Shown here piece after piece: positions 7,314-15,787 of a stretch of DNA of 64,000 nucleotides. Numbering within the stretch: position 1 is the first letter of the stretch; each line of letters begins with the position of its first letter. The position numbers and the translations under genes were made by a program. Source of the stretch: Nocardia xishanensis NBRC 101358 (GTDB taxonomy: Bacteria > Actinomycetota > Actinomycetes > Mycobacteriales > Mycobacteriaceae); the NCBI RefSeq assembly GCF_001613365.1, contig NZ_BDCF01000020.1:79030-143029 (forward strand). The letters run 5' to 3'. The notes under the pieces were generated by a model, which saw only the letters and a program-made list of their open reading frames with translations, made no database searches and had not been told where the DNA came from.

Positions 7314-8737
7314 TTCTTGCCCATCGGAATGCACGCGGTCAGCGCGATGGCCACGATCGCGGCCGCCATGGCGATGAAGAATGTGGTGTGGAAGCCGTCG
7401 CGGGAGGGCAGCAGGTGCGCGCCGAGCGAGATCGTCATGTGCGCGAGCACCACGCTCATCACCGCGGAGGAGGTGGACGTGCCGATCGAGCGCATGAGCG
7501 AGTTGAGCCCGTTGGCGGCGGCCGTCTCCGTGATCGGCACGGCGCCCATGATCAGCGCGGGCATCGCCGCGTAGGCCAGACCGACGCCGCCCGCGACGAT
7601 CACGGCCGCGAGCATGATCTCCCAGACGCTGTTCATCAACAGCACCGCGCACAGGTAGCCGACGGCGATCACGCCCGATCCGAGCATCAGCGTCAGCTTC
7701 GGCCCGCGCGCCGCCGACAGCCGCGCCGAGACGGGCGAGAGCGCCATCATCACCAAACCGGTTGGCGCGAGGGCCAATCCGGCGCTCACCATGGACAGCC
7801 CGAAACCGTAGCCGGTCTGCTCGGGCGCCATCAGCAGCTGCGGGAAGGTCAATGACATGCCGTACAGCGAGAAGCCGACGGCGATCGAGGCCATGTTGGT
7901 GAACAGCACCCGCGGCCGCGCCGAGACCCGCAGGTCGACCAGCGGTGCGCGCTGCCGCAATTCGAAGAAGCCCCAGCCGAGGAAGACCACCAGCGAGACA
8001 CCGAACAGCGAGAGGATCGAGGCGCTGGACCAACCCCAGTCCGCGCCCTTGGTGATCGCTACGAGCAATGCCAGCAGGGCGATCGAAAGACCAACGGCCC
8101 CACCGAAATCGAAGCGAGCGGGGGTGCGCACCGGCGATTCCGGCACGAAAACGAAGACCAGCGCCGCGCAGACGACGCCGAGCGCCGCCGAGCTCCAGAA
8201 CAGCACGTGCCAGTCCGCGTTCTGCGCGATCGCCGCGGCCACCGGCAGGCCGATCGCGCCGCCGACGCCGAGCGTCGCGCTCATGATCGCCATGGCCGAA
8301 CCGACCCGCTCGGCGGGCAATTCGTCGCGCATGATGCTGATGCCCAACGGAATCGCGCCGACGGCGGCGCCTTGCAGCGAGCGACCGACGATCTCCGGCA
8401 GCAGCGAGGAGAAGCTCGCGCAGACCACCGAGCCGGCGATGAGCGAGAGCAGATTCGCGAACAGCACGCGGCGCTTGCCGAACATGTCACCGAGGCGGCC
8501 GCTGATCGGCGTGAACACCGCGCCCGCCAGCAGGGTCGATGTGATCACCCAGGACGCGTTCGACGCGGAGGTGCCGAGCAGCGTCGGCAGCGCCGGAATG
8601 ATCGGAATGACCAGCGTCTGCATCAGCGAGACGACGACACCGACCATGCCGAGCGTCGCGATGAGCAAGGCGGGAGTCGGGCGGCGCCGGGTCTCGGCGT
8701 CCGTGACAGCGGGGGACGCTTCGGCAGCTAAGGTCAT
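7307..8737 (-). CDS. MFS drug exporter, DHA2 (EmrB/QacA) family
   Basis: A 476-residue integral membrane transporter, the length and layout of 14-helix DHA2 proton antiporters. Motif A appears as GRLGDMFGKRRVLF after helix 2, and the helix 5 motif C region reads GVGGAIGLPVAAAI. It probably exports small hydrophobic compounds in exchange for protons. It starts at ATG 8737 and is divergent from the MarR gene at 8812, with two operator-like dyads between them. This is the classical arrangement of an exporter repressed by its MarR neighbour and released by the exporter's substrate. Confidence 0.9.
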   Translation of the reverse strand: MTLAAEASPAVTDAETRRRPTPALLIATLGMVGVVVSLMQTLVIPIIPALPTLLGTSASNASWVITSTLLAGAVFTPISGRLGDMFGKRRVLFANLLSLIAGSVVCASFSSLLPEIVGRSLQGAAVGAIPLGISIMRDELPAERVGSAMAIMSATLGVGGAIGLPVAAAIAQNADWHVLFWSSAALGVVCAALVFVFVPESPVRTPARFDFGGAVGLSIALLALLVAITKGADWGWSSASILSLFGVSLVVFLGWGFFELRQRAPLVDLRVSARPRVLFTNMASIAVGFSLYGMSLTFPQLLMAPEQTGYGFGLSMVSAGLALAPTGLVMMALSPVSARLSAARGPKLTLMLGSGVIAVGYLCAVLLMNSVWEIMLAAVIVAGGVGLAYAAMPALIMGAVPITETAAANGLNSLMRSIGTSTSSAVMSVVLAHMTISLGAHLLPSRDGFHTTFFIAMAAAIVAIALTACIPMGKKA

Positions 8738-8740
8738 GGA

Positions 8741-8772
8741 TGTGTACGCTACACACGCCGTGTATGCTGCAC
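8741..8772. promoter_or_regulatory. Two MarR-type operator dyads
   Basis: TGTGTAcgcTACACA (8741-8755) is a perfect dyad. GTGTAtgcTGCAC (8760-8772) is a second copy with one mismatch. They lie side by side in the 74-bp gap between the MFS exporter and the MarR gene, starting 4 bp from the exporter's start codon, so a repressor bound there could block both promoters. Confidence 0.65.
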
Positions 8773-8811
8773 AATTTGGTAGAAGAGTGATCCGCGCGAC
8801 ATAGTTGTGCC

Positions 8812-9294
8812 ATGTCAGACCGGGAACCCGCCGACCACGCAGCGCTCACGCGCCTCGTCTTCGAGCTCACGCTGCTCTCCCGGCACTTCCCCACCTCGGT
8901 GCTGCGCCGCCCCGGCTTCCAGCTGGACCGCTCCGCCTTCCTGCTCCTCACCAGGCTCGAAATCGACTACCCGCTCAGCCTGCGCGAACTCGCCGACGCC
9001 TTCCGCCTCGACGTCTCCACCATCAACCGGCAGGTCGGCGCGATGCTGAAACAAGGCCTGGTGGAGCGAGTTCCTGACCCCGAGGGAGGCATCGCCCGCA
9101 AGATACGGGCCAGCGCCAAAGGGCTGGATCTGCTTGCCGCCGACCGCGCCCAGAGTCACGACGGCATCGGAGCCGTTGTCGCCGAATGGTCCGAGGACGA
9201 CATCGATCAGCTCGGTGTGCTGGTCGCCCGCTTCAACGAATCCATCGAGCACATCGAGCACAATCCGTGGCCGCGCCCGCCCGCGGCGCGCTGA
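8812..9294 (+). CDS. MarR-family transcriptional regulator
   Basis: A 160-residue winged-helix dimer. The recognition region is YPLSLRELADAFRLDVSTINRQVGAMLKQGLVERV with a wing reading DPEGGIARKIRAS, and the N- and C-terminal helices form the dimer interface. MarR proteins repress until a small phenolic or lipophilic ligand or an oxidant is bound. The divergent MFS exporter and the two dyads in the gap identify its likely regulon. The C-terminal tail is Pro/Arg-rich and adds nothing recognisable. Confidence 0.9.
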   Translation: MSDREPADHAALTRLVFELTLLSRHFPTSVLRRPGFQLDRSAFLLLTRLEIDYPLSLRELADAFRLDVSTINRQVGAMLKQGLVERVPDPEGGIARKIRASAKGLDLLAADRAQSHDGIGAVVAEWSEDDIDQLGVLVARFNESIEHIEHNPWPRPPAAR

Positions 9295-9354
9295 CCCGCG
9301 ACCGACTTCGCCGAATCCGCTGCGTGGCGCCGCGCGGCCGTTAAGCTCCCGACG

Positions 9355-9696
9355 ATGGGAGAACTTCGGCATTCCCGGCGCCACCGCACGGCCCGCCCGA
9401 GTTGGTTCGCCTGGGACAACTACCTGATCGGCGTCGTCGGCCTCGCCTTCGCCGTCGCCTTCGGCACGGCGGCCGCGATCCTCGCCCAGGCCGGGCACCA
9501 TCCGCCCGCCCTCGCGGTCGCGGTGTTCGCGGCACTGTTCGCCACGCCCGCCGCGGTGCAGGCGATCGGCGAACTGTTCGCGGGGCTGGCGCTGGTCGGC
9601 ATGCTGCTCGGTTCGATCGTGCTGCTGCCCGCGCTGCTGGTGAGCCCGACCGCGCGCCGCTGGGCGAAACGGCGGTGGGCGCGCGCCACGGTCTGA
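9355..9696 (+). CDS. Small integral membrane protein
   Basis: 113 residues with a basic N-terminus and two or three hydrophobic segments (about residues 22-45, 50-68 and 72-92), ending in a strongly basic tail (RRWAKRRWARATV) that predicts a cytoplasmic C-terminus. It converges with the AraC gene ending at 9701. No family is recognised; codon usage and membrane pattern support a real gene. Confidence 0.6.
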   Translation: MGELRHSRRHRTARPSWFAWDNYLIGVVGLAFAVAFGTAAAILAQAGHHPPALAVAVFAALFATPAAVQAIGELFAGLALVGMLLGSIVLLPALLVSPTARRWAKRRWARATV

Positions 9697-9700
9697 CCGG

Positions 9701-10516
9701 TCAACCCGCGCGCGAGTAAACGCCCGGCGTGATGCCGTAGCAACGACGGAACCAGCGGGTCAGGTGCGCTTGATCGGCGAAACCCGCCGCCACCGCCGCC
9801 TCGGCGACCGGATGGCCCGCCGCGATCAGCCGTCGCGCCGCCCGCAGTCGCAGAATGCGCTGGTAATCACTCGGCGCCAGACCGTAATTCGCGCGAAAAG
9901 CCCGGTAGAGCGCGAAGCGGCTGGCGCCCGTCGTGGTGACGAGATCGTCCATCGACAGCGTCTCCAGATAACGCTCGTCGAGCACATCGCGCACGCGGCG
10001 CGCGATCGCGCCGTTGCCGCCGCCGATCACCGTTCTTTCGCGCGGGGCGCGCGCGCCGCGCTGTACCAGCGCCGCGACCGTCGCGGATAACGCCTCGTCC
10101 CTTGCCAATTCGGTGGCGTGCGAGGTCAGGCTCGCGTACAGCCTGCCGAGCGTGCCCGCGAGCAGCGGGTCGTGCAGCACGGGTTCGGCGAAGAGCGGCA
10201 GGCCCGCTGGGCGACCGGCCCGGTCGGAGAGCAGGTCGGTGATCAACTCTGTGCCGATGTGCACGATCCGGTAGGTGAAGCCCGCCTCGGTCGCGCTGTG
10301 CCCATCGTGCGGCTCGTCGGGATTGAACGCCATCACCATGCCTGCCGCGCTGACCCTCGCCGCGCCCCGGCAGTCGAAACTCTGCGCGCCGAAATCGGTG
10401 AGTCCGAACGAGTACGTCTCGTGGGCGTGCGGGTGATAGACGTGCCGCTCGAAGTGGGCGCGCATCACCTCCACCGGGCGATCCGGCATCCGCCGATACT
10501 CGACCCACTCGCTCAC
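9701..10516 (-). CDS. AraC-family regulator with cupin-like sensor domain
   Basis: A 271-residue regulator. The N-terminal AraC-type ligand-binding cupin carries HVYHPHAHETYSFGL, MVMAFNPDEPHDG and FTYRIVHIG. The C-terminal tandem HTH has the segments LETLSMDDLVTTTGASRFALYRAF and ADQAHLTRWFRRCYGITPG. Such regulators often control an adjacent efflux gene; here the divergent neighbour is the EamA transporter at 10579, 62 bp away. The inducer is unknown. Confidence 0.88.
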   Translation of the reverse strand: MSEWVEYRRMPDRPVEVMRAHFERHVYHPHAHETYSFGLTDFGAQSFDCRGAARVSAAGMVMAFNPDEPHDGHSATEAGFTYRIVHIGTELITDLLSDRAGRPAGLPLFAEPVLHDPLLAGTLGRLYASLTSHATELARDEALSATVAALVQRGARAPRERTVIGGGNGAIARRVRDVLDERYLETLSMDDLVTTTGASRFALYRAFRANYGLAPSDYQRILRLRAARRLIAAGHPVAEAAVAAGFADQAHLTRWFRRCYGITPGVYSRAG

Positions 10517-10578
10517 CGCTCCATTCTCACCGCACCAGCGTTCAATACCTCGCGGCGGCCCGCGCCGAGTATCGAAAC

Positions 10579-11733
10579 GTGCGTATCCGTTTGCTGTTGA
10601 TCGTGGTCATGGCCCTGTGGGGTAGCGCGTTCGCCTCGTCCAAGGCGGCCGTCGGGGATGTCCCGCACGAGGTGGCGGGCTTCCTGCGCTTCCTCGTCGG
10701 CGCCTTTGTCTTGCTCGTGGCGCTGCGCGCGCCGCGACTGCCCGCCGCCGAAGTGCCGCGCGTGGTCGGCGTCGGCATGGTCGGCGTGTTCGGCTACAAC
10801 GCGCTGTTCTTTCTGGCGCTCTCGCTGGCCCCGGCCGCGGACGGCAGCGTGATCGTGCCGATGGCCGCTCCGGTCTGCACGGTCGCGGTGGGCGTCCTGC
10901 TCGGGCGCGTGCGATTGTCCGGCGCCCGACTGCTCGGGCTTGCGCTCGCCGCTGTCGGGGGCATCGTGTTCTTCCTCGGCATTCCCGATACCGGCGACAG
11001 CCGCCTGCTCGGCGACCTCCTCTTCCTCGGCGCCGCGGCTTGCTGGTCGGCGTACACCCTGCTCGGCGCGCCGCTACTGAGCCGATTGCCCGCCGCCACC
11101 GTCACCGTCTACGCGACCGCCGCGGGCGCCACCGCCCTCGGCCTGCTCGCCGCCCCCGCCTTCGCCGACGTCCGCTGGTCCGAACTCGGCCTCGAATTCT
11201 GGCTCAACCAGGCATATCTCGGCGCGCTGCCGACCGCACTCGCCTACGTGCTGTACTACCACGCGGTCGGCCGGGTCGGTCCCACCACAGCGACGTCCGC
11301 TATGTTCCTCGTCCCGGCCTTCGGATTGACCTGCGCATGGGTGGTCCTCGGCGAATCCATCGCGCCTCTGCAAGGGATCGGGGCCGGGTTGATGTTCGTC
11401 GGCGCGTGGACGAATACGCGTCTCGCGGTGGATGATTCGAGGTCCGTGGATTCCGCTCCGCGGGTAGCGGATTCCGCGCCGCTGGCCGCACCCGTCGTGG
11501 CAGTGCTCGAGCCCAGCGGAAGCGCAGCCCTTTTCGGCACTTCGACACTGGATGCCGACCCACGGTCCGAGTCCGACCGATCCACGGCCAACAGCGACCG
11601 ACCGGATGTCGAGCCGGACCCGTCGACAGTCGTGCCGACGTCGTCCGAGTTCGACTCAGCCACAACGACTTCCAATCGAACAGCGGGTGATCGATCACAT
11701 GGATCGGATCGATCCGTCGCTCGGCGGCAGTGA
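10579..11733 (+). CDS. EamA/DMT-family transporter with long disordered C-tail
   Basis: The first roughly 285 residues are a ten-helix drug/metabolite transporter with two EamA repeats (FLRFLVGAFVLLVALRAP in repeat one; QAYLGALPTALAYVLYYHAVG and VLGESIAPLQGIGAGLMF in repeat two). It probably exports a metabolite. The family normally ends near residue 290; here about 95 more residues of Ser/Asp/Arg-rich, probably disordered sequence follow (blocks such as SDRSTANSDRPD). The divergent AraC regulator at 9701 is the likely controller. The tail could be a read-through extension after loss of an original stop, since the gene ends only 3 bp before a convergent gene. Confidence 0.86.
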   Translation: MRIRLLLIVVMALWGSAFASSKAAVGDVPHEVAGFLRFLVGAFVLLVALRAPRLPAAEVPRVVGVGMVGVFGYNALFFLALSLAPAADGSVIVPMAAPVCTVAVGVLLGRVRLSGARLLGLALAAVGGIVFFLGIPDTGDSRLLGDLLFLGAAACWSAYTLLGAPLLSRLPAATVTVYATAAGATALGLLAAPAFADVRWSELGLEFWLNQAYLGALPTALAYVLYYHAVGRVGPTTATSAMFLVPAFGLTCAWVVLGESIAPLQGIGAGLMFVGAWTNTRLAVDDSRSVDSAPRVADSAPLAAPVVAVLEPSGSAALFGTSTLDADPRSESDRSTANSDRPDVEPDPSTVVPTSSEFDSATTTSNRTAGDRSHGSDRSVARRQ

Positions 11734-11736
11734 GCG

Positions 11737-12330
11737 TTACTCATCACGTTTCGATTTGGGGCGGGCGCGCAGGTGCGCGCGTTCGCCTTGTTTGCCGAAG
11801 AGACTGAGGAATTCGACGGGTTCGGAGTCGGCGGCGCCGAACCAGTGCGGGATGTGGGTGTCGAATTCGGCCGCTTCGCCGGGGGCGAGCACCAGATCGT
11901 GCTCGCCGATGATGGCGCGGAGGCGCCCGTTCAGCACGTAGAGCCATTCGTAGCCCTCGTGGGTCTGGAGGCGAGGTTCCGCGCCAGGGCCTGCGGGGTG
12001 GAGGACGATCTTGTAGGCCTGGATGCCGCCCGCGCGACGGGTCAGCGGCACCATGGTCATGCCTTGGCGGGTGACCGGCCGCAAGTGGACGCGCGGATCA
12101 CCGGTGGGCGGCGCGTCGACGAGTTCGTCCAGCGTGACGCCGTGCGCCCTGGCGAGCGGCAGCAAGAGTTCGAGGGTCGGACGGCGGTCGCCGGACTCCA
12201 GGCGGGAGAGGGTGCTCACGGAGATCCCGGTGGTGGCCGAGAGGTCGGCCAGCGTGGTTTCGCGCTGCCGCCGTAGGGCACGGAGTCGGGGACCGACCGC
12301 GTCGAGCGCTTGGTCGAGGTCGTCGTCCAT
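11737..12330 (-). CDS. XRE-cupin transcriptional regulator
   Basis: A 197-residue regulator starting at ATG 12330. Residues about 15-70 are an XRE helix-turn-helix (RRQRETTLADLSATTGISVSTLSRLESG); about 105-180 form a cupin_2 sensor (HEGYEWLYVLNGRLRAIIG, then APGEAAEFDTHIPHWFG). This design is common for repressors of detoxification and amine-metabolism genes. It is divergent from a flavin oxidoreductase gene, with phased operator half-sites in between, so it probably represses itself and the oxidoreductase-methyltransferase pair. Confidence 0.9.
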   Translation of the reverse strand: MDDDLDQALDAVGPRLRALRRQRETTLADLSATTGISVSTLSRLESGDRRPTLELLLPLARAHGVTLDELVDAPPTGDPRVHLRPVTRQGMTMVPLTRRAGGIQAYKIVLHPAGPGAEPRLQTHEGYEWLYVLNGRLRAIIGEHDLVLAPGEAAEFDTHIPHWFGAADSEPVEFLSLFGKQGERAHLRARPKSKRDE

Positions 12331-12338
12331 GGGACCAG

Positions 12339-12365
12339 TTTGCCAGATCGGCAAAGAATGTTGCC
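12339..12365. promoter_or_regulatory. Three phased TTGCC/GGCAA half-sites (XRE-cupin operator)
   Basis: TTTGCC (12339), GGCAAA (12350) and TTGCC (12361) start 11 bp apart, so they fall on one DNA face and form two overlapping dyads (12339-12355 and 12350-12365). They begin 9 bp upstream of the regulator's start codon and lie about 43 bp from the divergent oxidoreductase start. Confidence 0.65.
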
Positions 12366-12407
12366 GTTCCCGGTGGCGGGCTCGCATAGTCTTCGCAGGA
12401 GGTGGTC

Positions 12408-13409
12408 ATGGTGACCGATCAGCGGAGAGACAACTACGACGTGGTGGTGATCGGCGGCGGCGCCGCGGGGCTGAGCGGGGCGCTGATGCTCGGCCGATCG
12501 CGCCGCTCGGTGCTGGTGATCGATGCGGGCGCGCCGCGCAACGCTCCGGCCGAGGGCGTGCACGGCCTGCTTGCCAGGGAGGGCACGCCGCCCGCCGAAT
12601 TGCTGGAACGCGGCCGCGCCGAGGTGCGCGAGTACGGCGTCCAGCTCACGTCCGGCGAAGTGCGCGGCGCGAAACGCGACGGCGACGGTTTCGTCGTGAC
12701 CTTGGCCGAAGGCCGAATCGTCGGAGCCCGCAGGCTGCTGGTCGCCACCGGCTTGGTCGACGAACTGCCCGACATTCCGGGCTTGCGCGAACGCTGGGGC
12801 CGAGACGTGGTGCACTGCCCGTATTGCCACGGCTGGGAGGTCCGCGAACGGCCCATCGGCGTGCTCGCCACGGGTCCGATGTCGGTGCACCAGGCGCTGC
12901 TGTTCCGGCAGCTGAGCGCCGACGTCACGTTCTTCGCCGGCACCACCTCACCGACGCGGGAGGAATCGGTGCAGCTGGCGGCCCGCGGCGTGCGGCTGGT
13001 CGAGGGCGAGGTCGCGCGACTGGAGATCACCGACGACCGGATCACCGGCGTGCGGTTGAGCGACGGGACCGTGATCGAACGCGAGGTCGTCGCGGTCGGG
13101 TCGCGGATGGTGGCGCGAGCCGATTTCCTCGCGGCGCTCGGACTGCGTCCCTCCGAACATCCCATGGGCGAGTTCATCGCCGCCGACCCGACCGGCCGCA
13201 CCGAGGTCCCCGGCGTGTGGGCGGCGGGGAACGTCACCGACCTTGCCGCCCAAGTAGGCACGGCCGCCGCCGCGGGCGCCACCGCCGGAGGACACATCAA
13301 TGCCGACCTGGTCGCCGAGGACACCAGGAACGCGGTCGCCGCGTATCCGTTCTCACCCGACAACGAAGCCCGCCTGTCCGCGGCGGCGGGCAATGGCCAC
13401 GGCCTCTGA
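12408..13409 (+). CDS. FAD/NAD(P)-dependent oxidoreductase, thioredoxin-reductase-like
   Basis: A 333-residue pyridine nucleotide-disulphide oxidoreductase of the thioredoxin reductase fold. It has an FAD dinucleotide-binding motif VVVIGGGAAGLSGA near residue 13, a redox-active CPYC in VHCPYCHGWE near residue 142, and a second FAD motif GVWAAGNVTDLAAQVGTAAAAG near the C-terminus. The NAD(P) site is degenerate (GVLATGPMSVHQAL lacks the usual GGGxSA run), as in stand-alone homologues that do not reduce thioredoxin. Start ATG 12408 has AGGAGG at 5-nt spacing. It precedes a methyltransferase gene and is divergent from the XRE-cupin repressor. Confidence 0.9.
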   Translation: MVTDQRRDNYDVVVIGGGAAGLSGALMLGRSRRSVLVIDAGAPRNAPAEGVHGLLAREGTPPAELLERGRAEVREYGVQLTSGEVRGAKRDGDGFVVTLAEGRIVGARRLLVATGLVDELPDIPGLRERWGRDVVHCPYCHGWEVRERPIGVLATGPMSVHQALLFRQLSADVTFFAGTTSPTREESVQLAARGVRLVEGEVARLEITDDRITGVRLSDGTVIEREVVAVGSRMVARADFLAALGLRPSEHPMGEFIAADPTGRTEVPGVWAAGNVTDLAAQVGTAAAAGATAGGHINADLVAEDTRNAVAAYPFSPDNEARLSAAAGNGHGL

Positions 13410-13425
13410 ACACGAAAGGCGCACC

Positions 13426-14043
13426 GTGCCCGAACAACTCGACCACGCATTCTGGGAAGCCCGCTATCGAGGCCATTCGACAACCCAGCGCCCGCAACCC
13501 AATCCACACCTCACGGTCGAGGCGGCGAATCTGGCCCCCGGCCGTGCGCTGGACGCGGGCTGCGGCGAAGGCGCGGAAGCCGTTTGGCTCGCCGCACACG
13601 GGTGGCGGGTGACGGCGGTGGATTTCGCCACCGCCGCCCTCGATCGGGCCGCCGAGCTGGCGAACCTCCGCGGACCGGAGATCGTGGACCGAATCGATTG
13701 GCTGGCAGCGGATCTGACGGAGTGGACGCCCGAGGAGGACGGCTACGACCTCGTCTGCTCGCACTACGCCCACCCCGCCACGGGAGCCGAAACATTGCTT
13801 CGGCGACTGGCTCCCGCCGTCGCGCCCGGCGGCACACTGCTCATCGTCGGCCATCACCCCTCGGACGCGCACTCCGCCGCGCACGCGACCGGCGTGCACG
13901 TCACCGCGGAGGATCTGGCGGCAACGCTGGAACCCGATCGCTGGGAAATCACCGTGGCGGAGACCCGATCTCGCACGATGACGCACGGCAGTCACCAGAT
14001 CGAGCTGCGCGACACGGTTCTGGTGGCCCGCAAGCAACGCTGA
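13426..14043 (+). CDS. Class I SAM-dependent methyltransferase
   Basis: A roughly 205-residue methyltransferase. SAM motif I reads ALDAGCGEGAEAVWLA, followed by VTAVDFATAAL (post I), WLAADLTEW, and YDLVCSHYAHP (motif II). It looks like the TehB/small-molecule methyltransferases often found after thioredoxin-reductase-like genes in actinobacteria; the substrate is unknown. I chose GTG 13426 because it has GAAAGG upstream and follows the oxidoreductase stop by 16 bp; an in-frame ATG at 13393 would overlap the upstream gene. Confidence 0.85.
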   Translation: MPEQLDHAFWEARYRGHSTTQRPQPNPHLTVEAANLAPGRALDAGCGEGAEAVWLAAHGWRVTAVDFATAALDRAAELANLRGPEIVDRIDWLAADLTEWTPEEDGYDLVCSHYAHPATGAETLLRRLAPAVAPGGTLLIVGHHPSDAHSAAHATGVHVTAEDLAATLEPDRWEITVAETRSRTMTHGSHQIELRDTVLVARKQR

Positions 14044-14128
14044 ATTCATCCCTGTATCAAGTGGCCCGGGGCGCGGCCATGGCCTGTCGGATCGACGTCT
14101 GCGGGCGATGGCCGCTTGTACCGCTGCC

Positions 14129-14737
14129 TTACTTCCGGGCCGACACCAGCATCGGCTCGTGCAGGTCGAAGTACGTGACCTCACCCATCAGCCTGCTCTC
14201 CTCTTCGAGCAGCGGACGCAGATCGTCGGGAATCTCCATCTTCTCGTGTTCCCGGGCCTCGGCTTCGGACCTGAAATACACCGCCTCGACGTATCCGTCG
14301 GCGCCGTGGGTCGCCAACGTGCCGCCGAGAATGTCCGGACGCGCTTCGTGCAGACGGTCGTCGGTCAGCGCTTGCAGTTCGCGCATCCGGCGCGCGTCGG
14401 TCGTGTGGCCCTCCATGATCTGCACGAAGCCCGCCTCGTCGGAGCCGCCGCCCATCCACTGCGTCACCTCCGGGCAGTCCATGAAGGTGACCGGTCCGTC
14501 GAAGCACTGCTCCGTCTCGGACCACCAGGCGCCCTGCTCCGGGCGCGCACTGTTGCGTCGCGCCGCATCCTCGGATTCGAAACGGGCGAGCGCGATGAAC
14601 GTGCCGTCGTCGCACAGTCCGTACGTCGTGCCGAGGTACCCGACAGCGCCCGGTTCCAGCTCCGCTGTCCACCGATCCATGCACCGATTCAGCCGGTCGG
14701 CGTCGGACACTTTGCCTTGAATCACTTGGATGAACAT
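14129..14737 (-). CDS. Dimeric alpha-beta-barrel (ABM-like) protein with two repeats
   Basis: A 202-residue protein starting at ATG 14737 with AGGAGG upstream. It contains two ferredoxin-like ABM units: FIQVIQGKVSDADRLNRCMDRW ... GTTYGLCDDGTFIALARFES in the first half, and GFVQIMEGHTTDARRMRELQAL ... GYVEAVYFRSEAEARE in the second. A two-repeat barrel could work as a pseudo-dimer. Members are small-molecule oxygenases or stress proteins; no specific reaction can be assigned. It is transcribed alone. Confidence 0.75.
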   Translation of the reverse strand: MFIQVIQGKVSDADRLNRCMDRWTAELEPGAVGYLGTTYGLCDDGTFIALARFESEDAARRNSARPEQGAWWSETEQCFDGPVTFMDCPEVTQWMGGGSDEAGFVQIMEGHTTDARRMRELQALTDDRLHEARPDILGGTLATHGADGYVEAVYFRSEAEAREHEKMEIPDDLRPLLEEESRLMGEVTYFDLHEPMLVSARK

Positions 14738-14928
14738 CTGTCCTCCTCGTGTGGAGCGATCACTCCGAAAGCCGCGGTGCCGACGCGTCGCGGTCCACCG
14801 AGCGTGGGGAATGGCCCGGCCCGCCAACGCCGCCGCCGCACCGTCAATCGTTCGCCGCCCGGCCTGCAAGCGCAAGTGTCCGCAGTCCGACTCACACCCA
14901 AGGCCGACGCGAGCCCTCGGGCGGCCGA

Positions 14929-15300
14929 TCAGACTTCCAATTCCTCTTCGATGCCCCTGAGGTGGTGCCTGGCCAGCGCGAGGTTGGACCGGCCGCGGTC
15001 CAAGGCGAGGTAGAGGAAAAGCCCTTTGGACTTTCTGCCCGTCATCGGCCGGATGATGTGGTATTGGCCGGAAAGCGTGATGAGGATGTCCTCGATATCC
15101 TCTTTGAGGCCGAGCTGTTCCATGGTGCGCAGTTTGGCGCGCACCACCTCGGTATTGCCCGCGGCGGCGACCTGAAGGTCCAAAGCCTTCGAGCTGCTGA
15201 GCATTCCGAGCGCCATACCGCTGTTGTAATCGACGACCGCGGCGCCGATCGCGCCGTCGATCACCATCATGTCCTTCAGTGCCAGATCGAGATTCGACAT
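14929..15300 (-). CDS. Roadblock/LC7-like protein 1 (operon gene 4)
   Basis: A 123-residue Roadblock-like fold, last gene of a four-gene operon. It starts with MSNLDLALKDMMVIDGAIGAAVVDYNSG and has the central helix with EVVRAKLRTM, then the strands EDILITLSGQYHIIRP and GLFLYLALDRGRSNLALARHHL. The ATG at 15300 follows the upstream gene's stop by 1 bp. Roadblock proteins bind small GTPases of the MglA/CvnD type as scaffolds or GAPs; none is encoded here. Confidence 0.78.
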   Translation of the reverse strand: MSNLDLALKDMMVIDGAIGAAVVDYNSGMALGMLSSSKALDLQVAAAGNTEVVRAKLRTMEQLGLKEDIEDILITLSGQYHIIRPMTGRKSKGLFLYLALDRGRSNLALARHHLRGIEEELEV

Positions 15301-15301
15301 T

Positions 15302-15787
15302 TCATTCCTTTCGATGGGTGTGCGTTACCCGGTCCCTGCCGGGCTTGTGCGTCATCGCCGCCAGATGGTCGACGATCGCGCGGGCCACCGGGCGCGACTC
15401 CAGATGGAGCCGGCCGACGTTCACTTCGGATCCGGCCAGTACGGTCAGCGAGGCCCAGCCCGCCGCGTAGATCACCACGTGCCCCTCGGTGCCGCGCACC
15501 ACGACCTCGTGGAAGCCGCCGCCGTTGGCGGTGGCGGCCAGCCGGTACGACAGCGCGAGATGCGAAGCCGACAGCGCTGCCATTCCGTCGGGTTCGATGT
15601 GCGCGGGCAGGTCGTGCGCGATCAGTAGCCCGTCGCCGGACGCGACCAGCGCGCCGGTCAGCTGTGGCACCCGATCCCGCAGCATCTTCAGTTCCGCCAG
15701 CACCGCCGCGTTCGGTCCGGGTCCGGACATCGCCACCTTGGTCAACCTTCCCATCCATTCGCCGAGCAATTTCTTTCGCGCGGTCAC
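15302..15787 (-). CDS. Roadblock/LC7-like protein 2 (operon gene 3)
   Basis: A 161-residue Roadblock/LC7 domain protein: AVLAELKMLRDRVPQLTGALVASGDGLLIAHDLP is the usual first helix plus strand pair, then LSASHLALSYRLAATANGG, the strand HVVIYAAGWASLTVLAG, and the closing helix RPVARAIVDHLAAM. The GTG start at 15787 overlaps the stop of the upstream gene (GTGA), so translation is coupled; the longer open frame upstream is a shadow of that gene. It resembles conservon CvnB-type proteins. Confidence 0.82.
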   Translation of the reverse strand: MTARKKLLGEWMGRLTKVAMSGPGPNAAVLAELKMLRDRVPQLTGALVASGDGLLIAHDLPAHIEPDGMAALSASHLALSYRLAATANGGGFHEVVVRGTEGHVVIYAAGWASLTVLAGSEVNVGRLHLESRPVARAIVDHLAAMTHKPGRDRVTHTHRKE

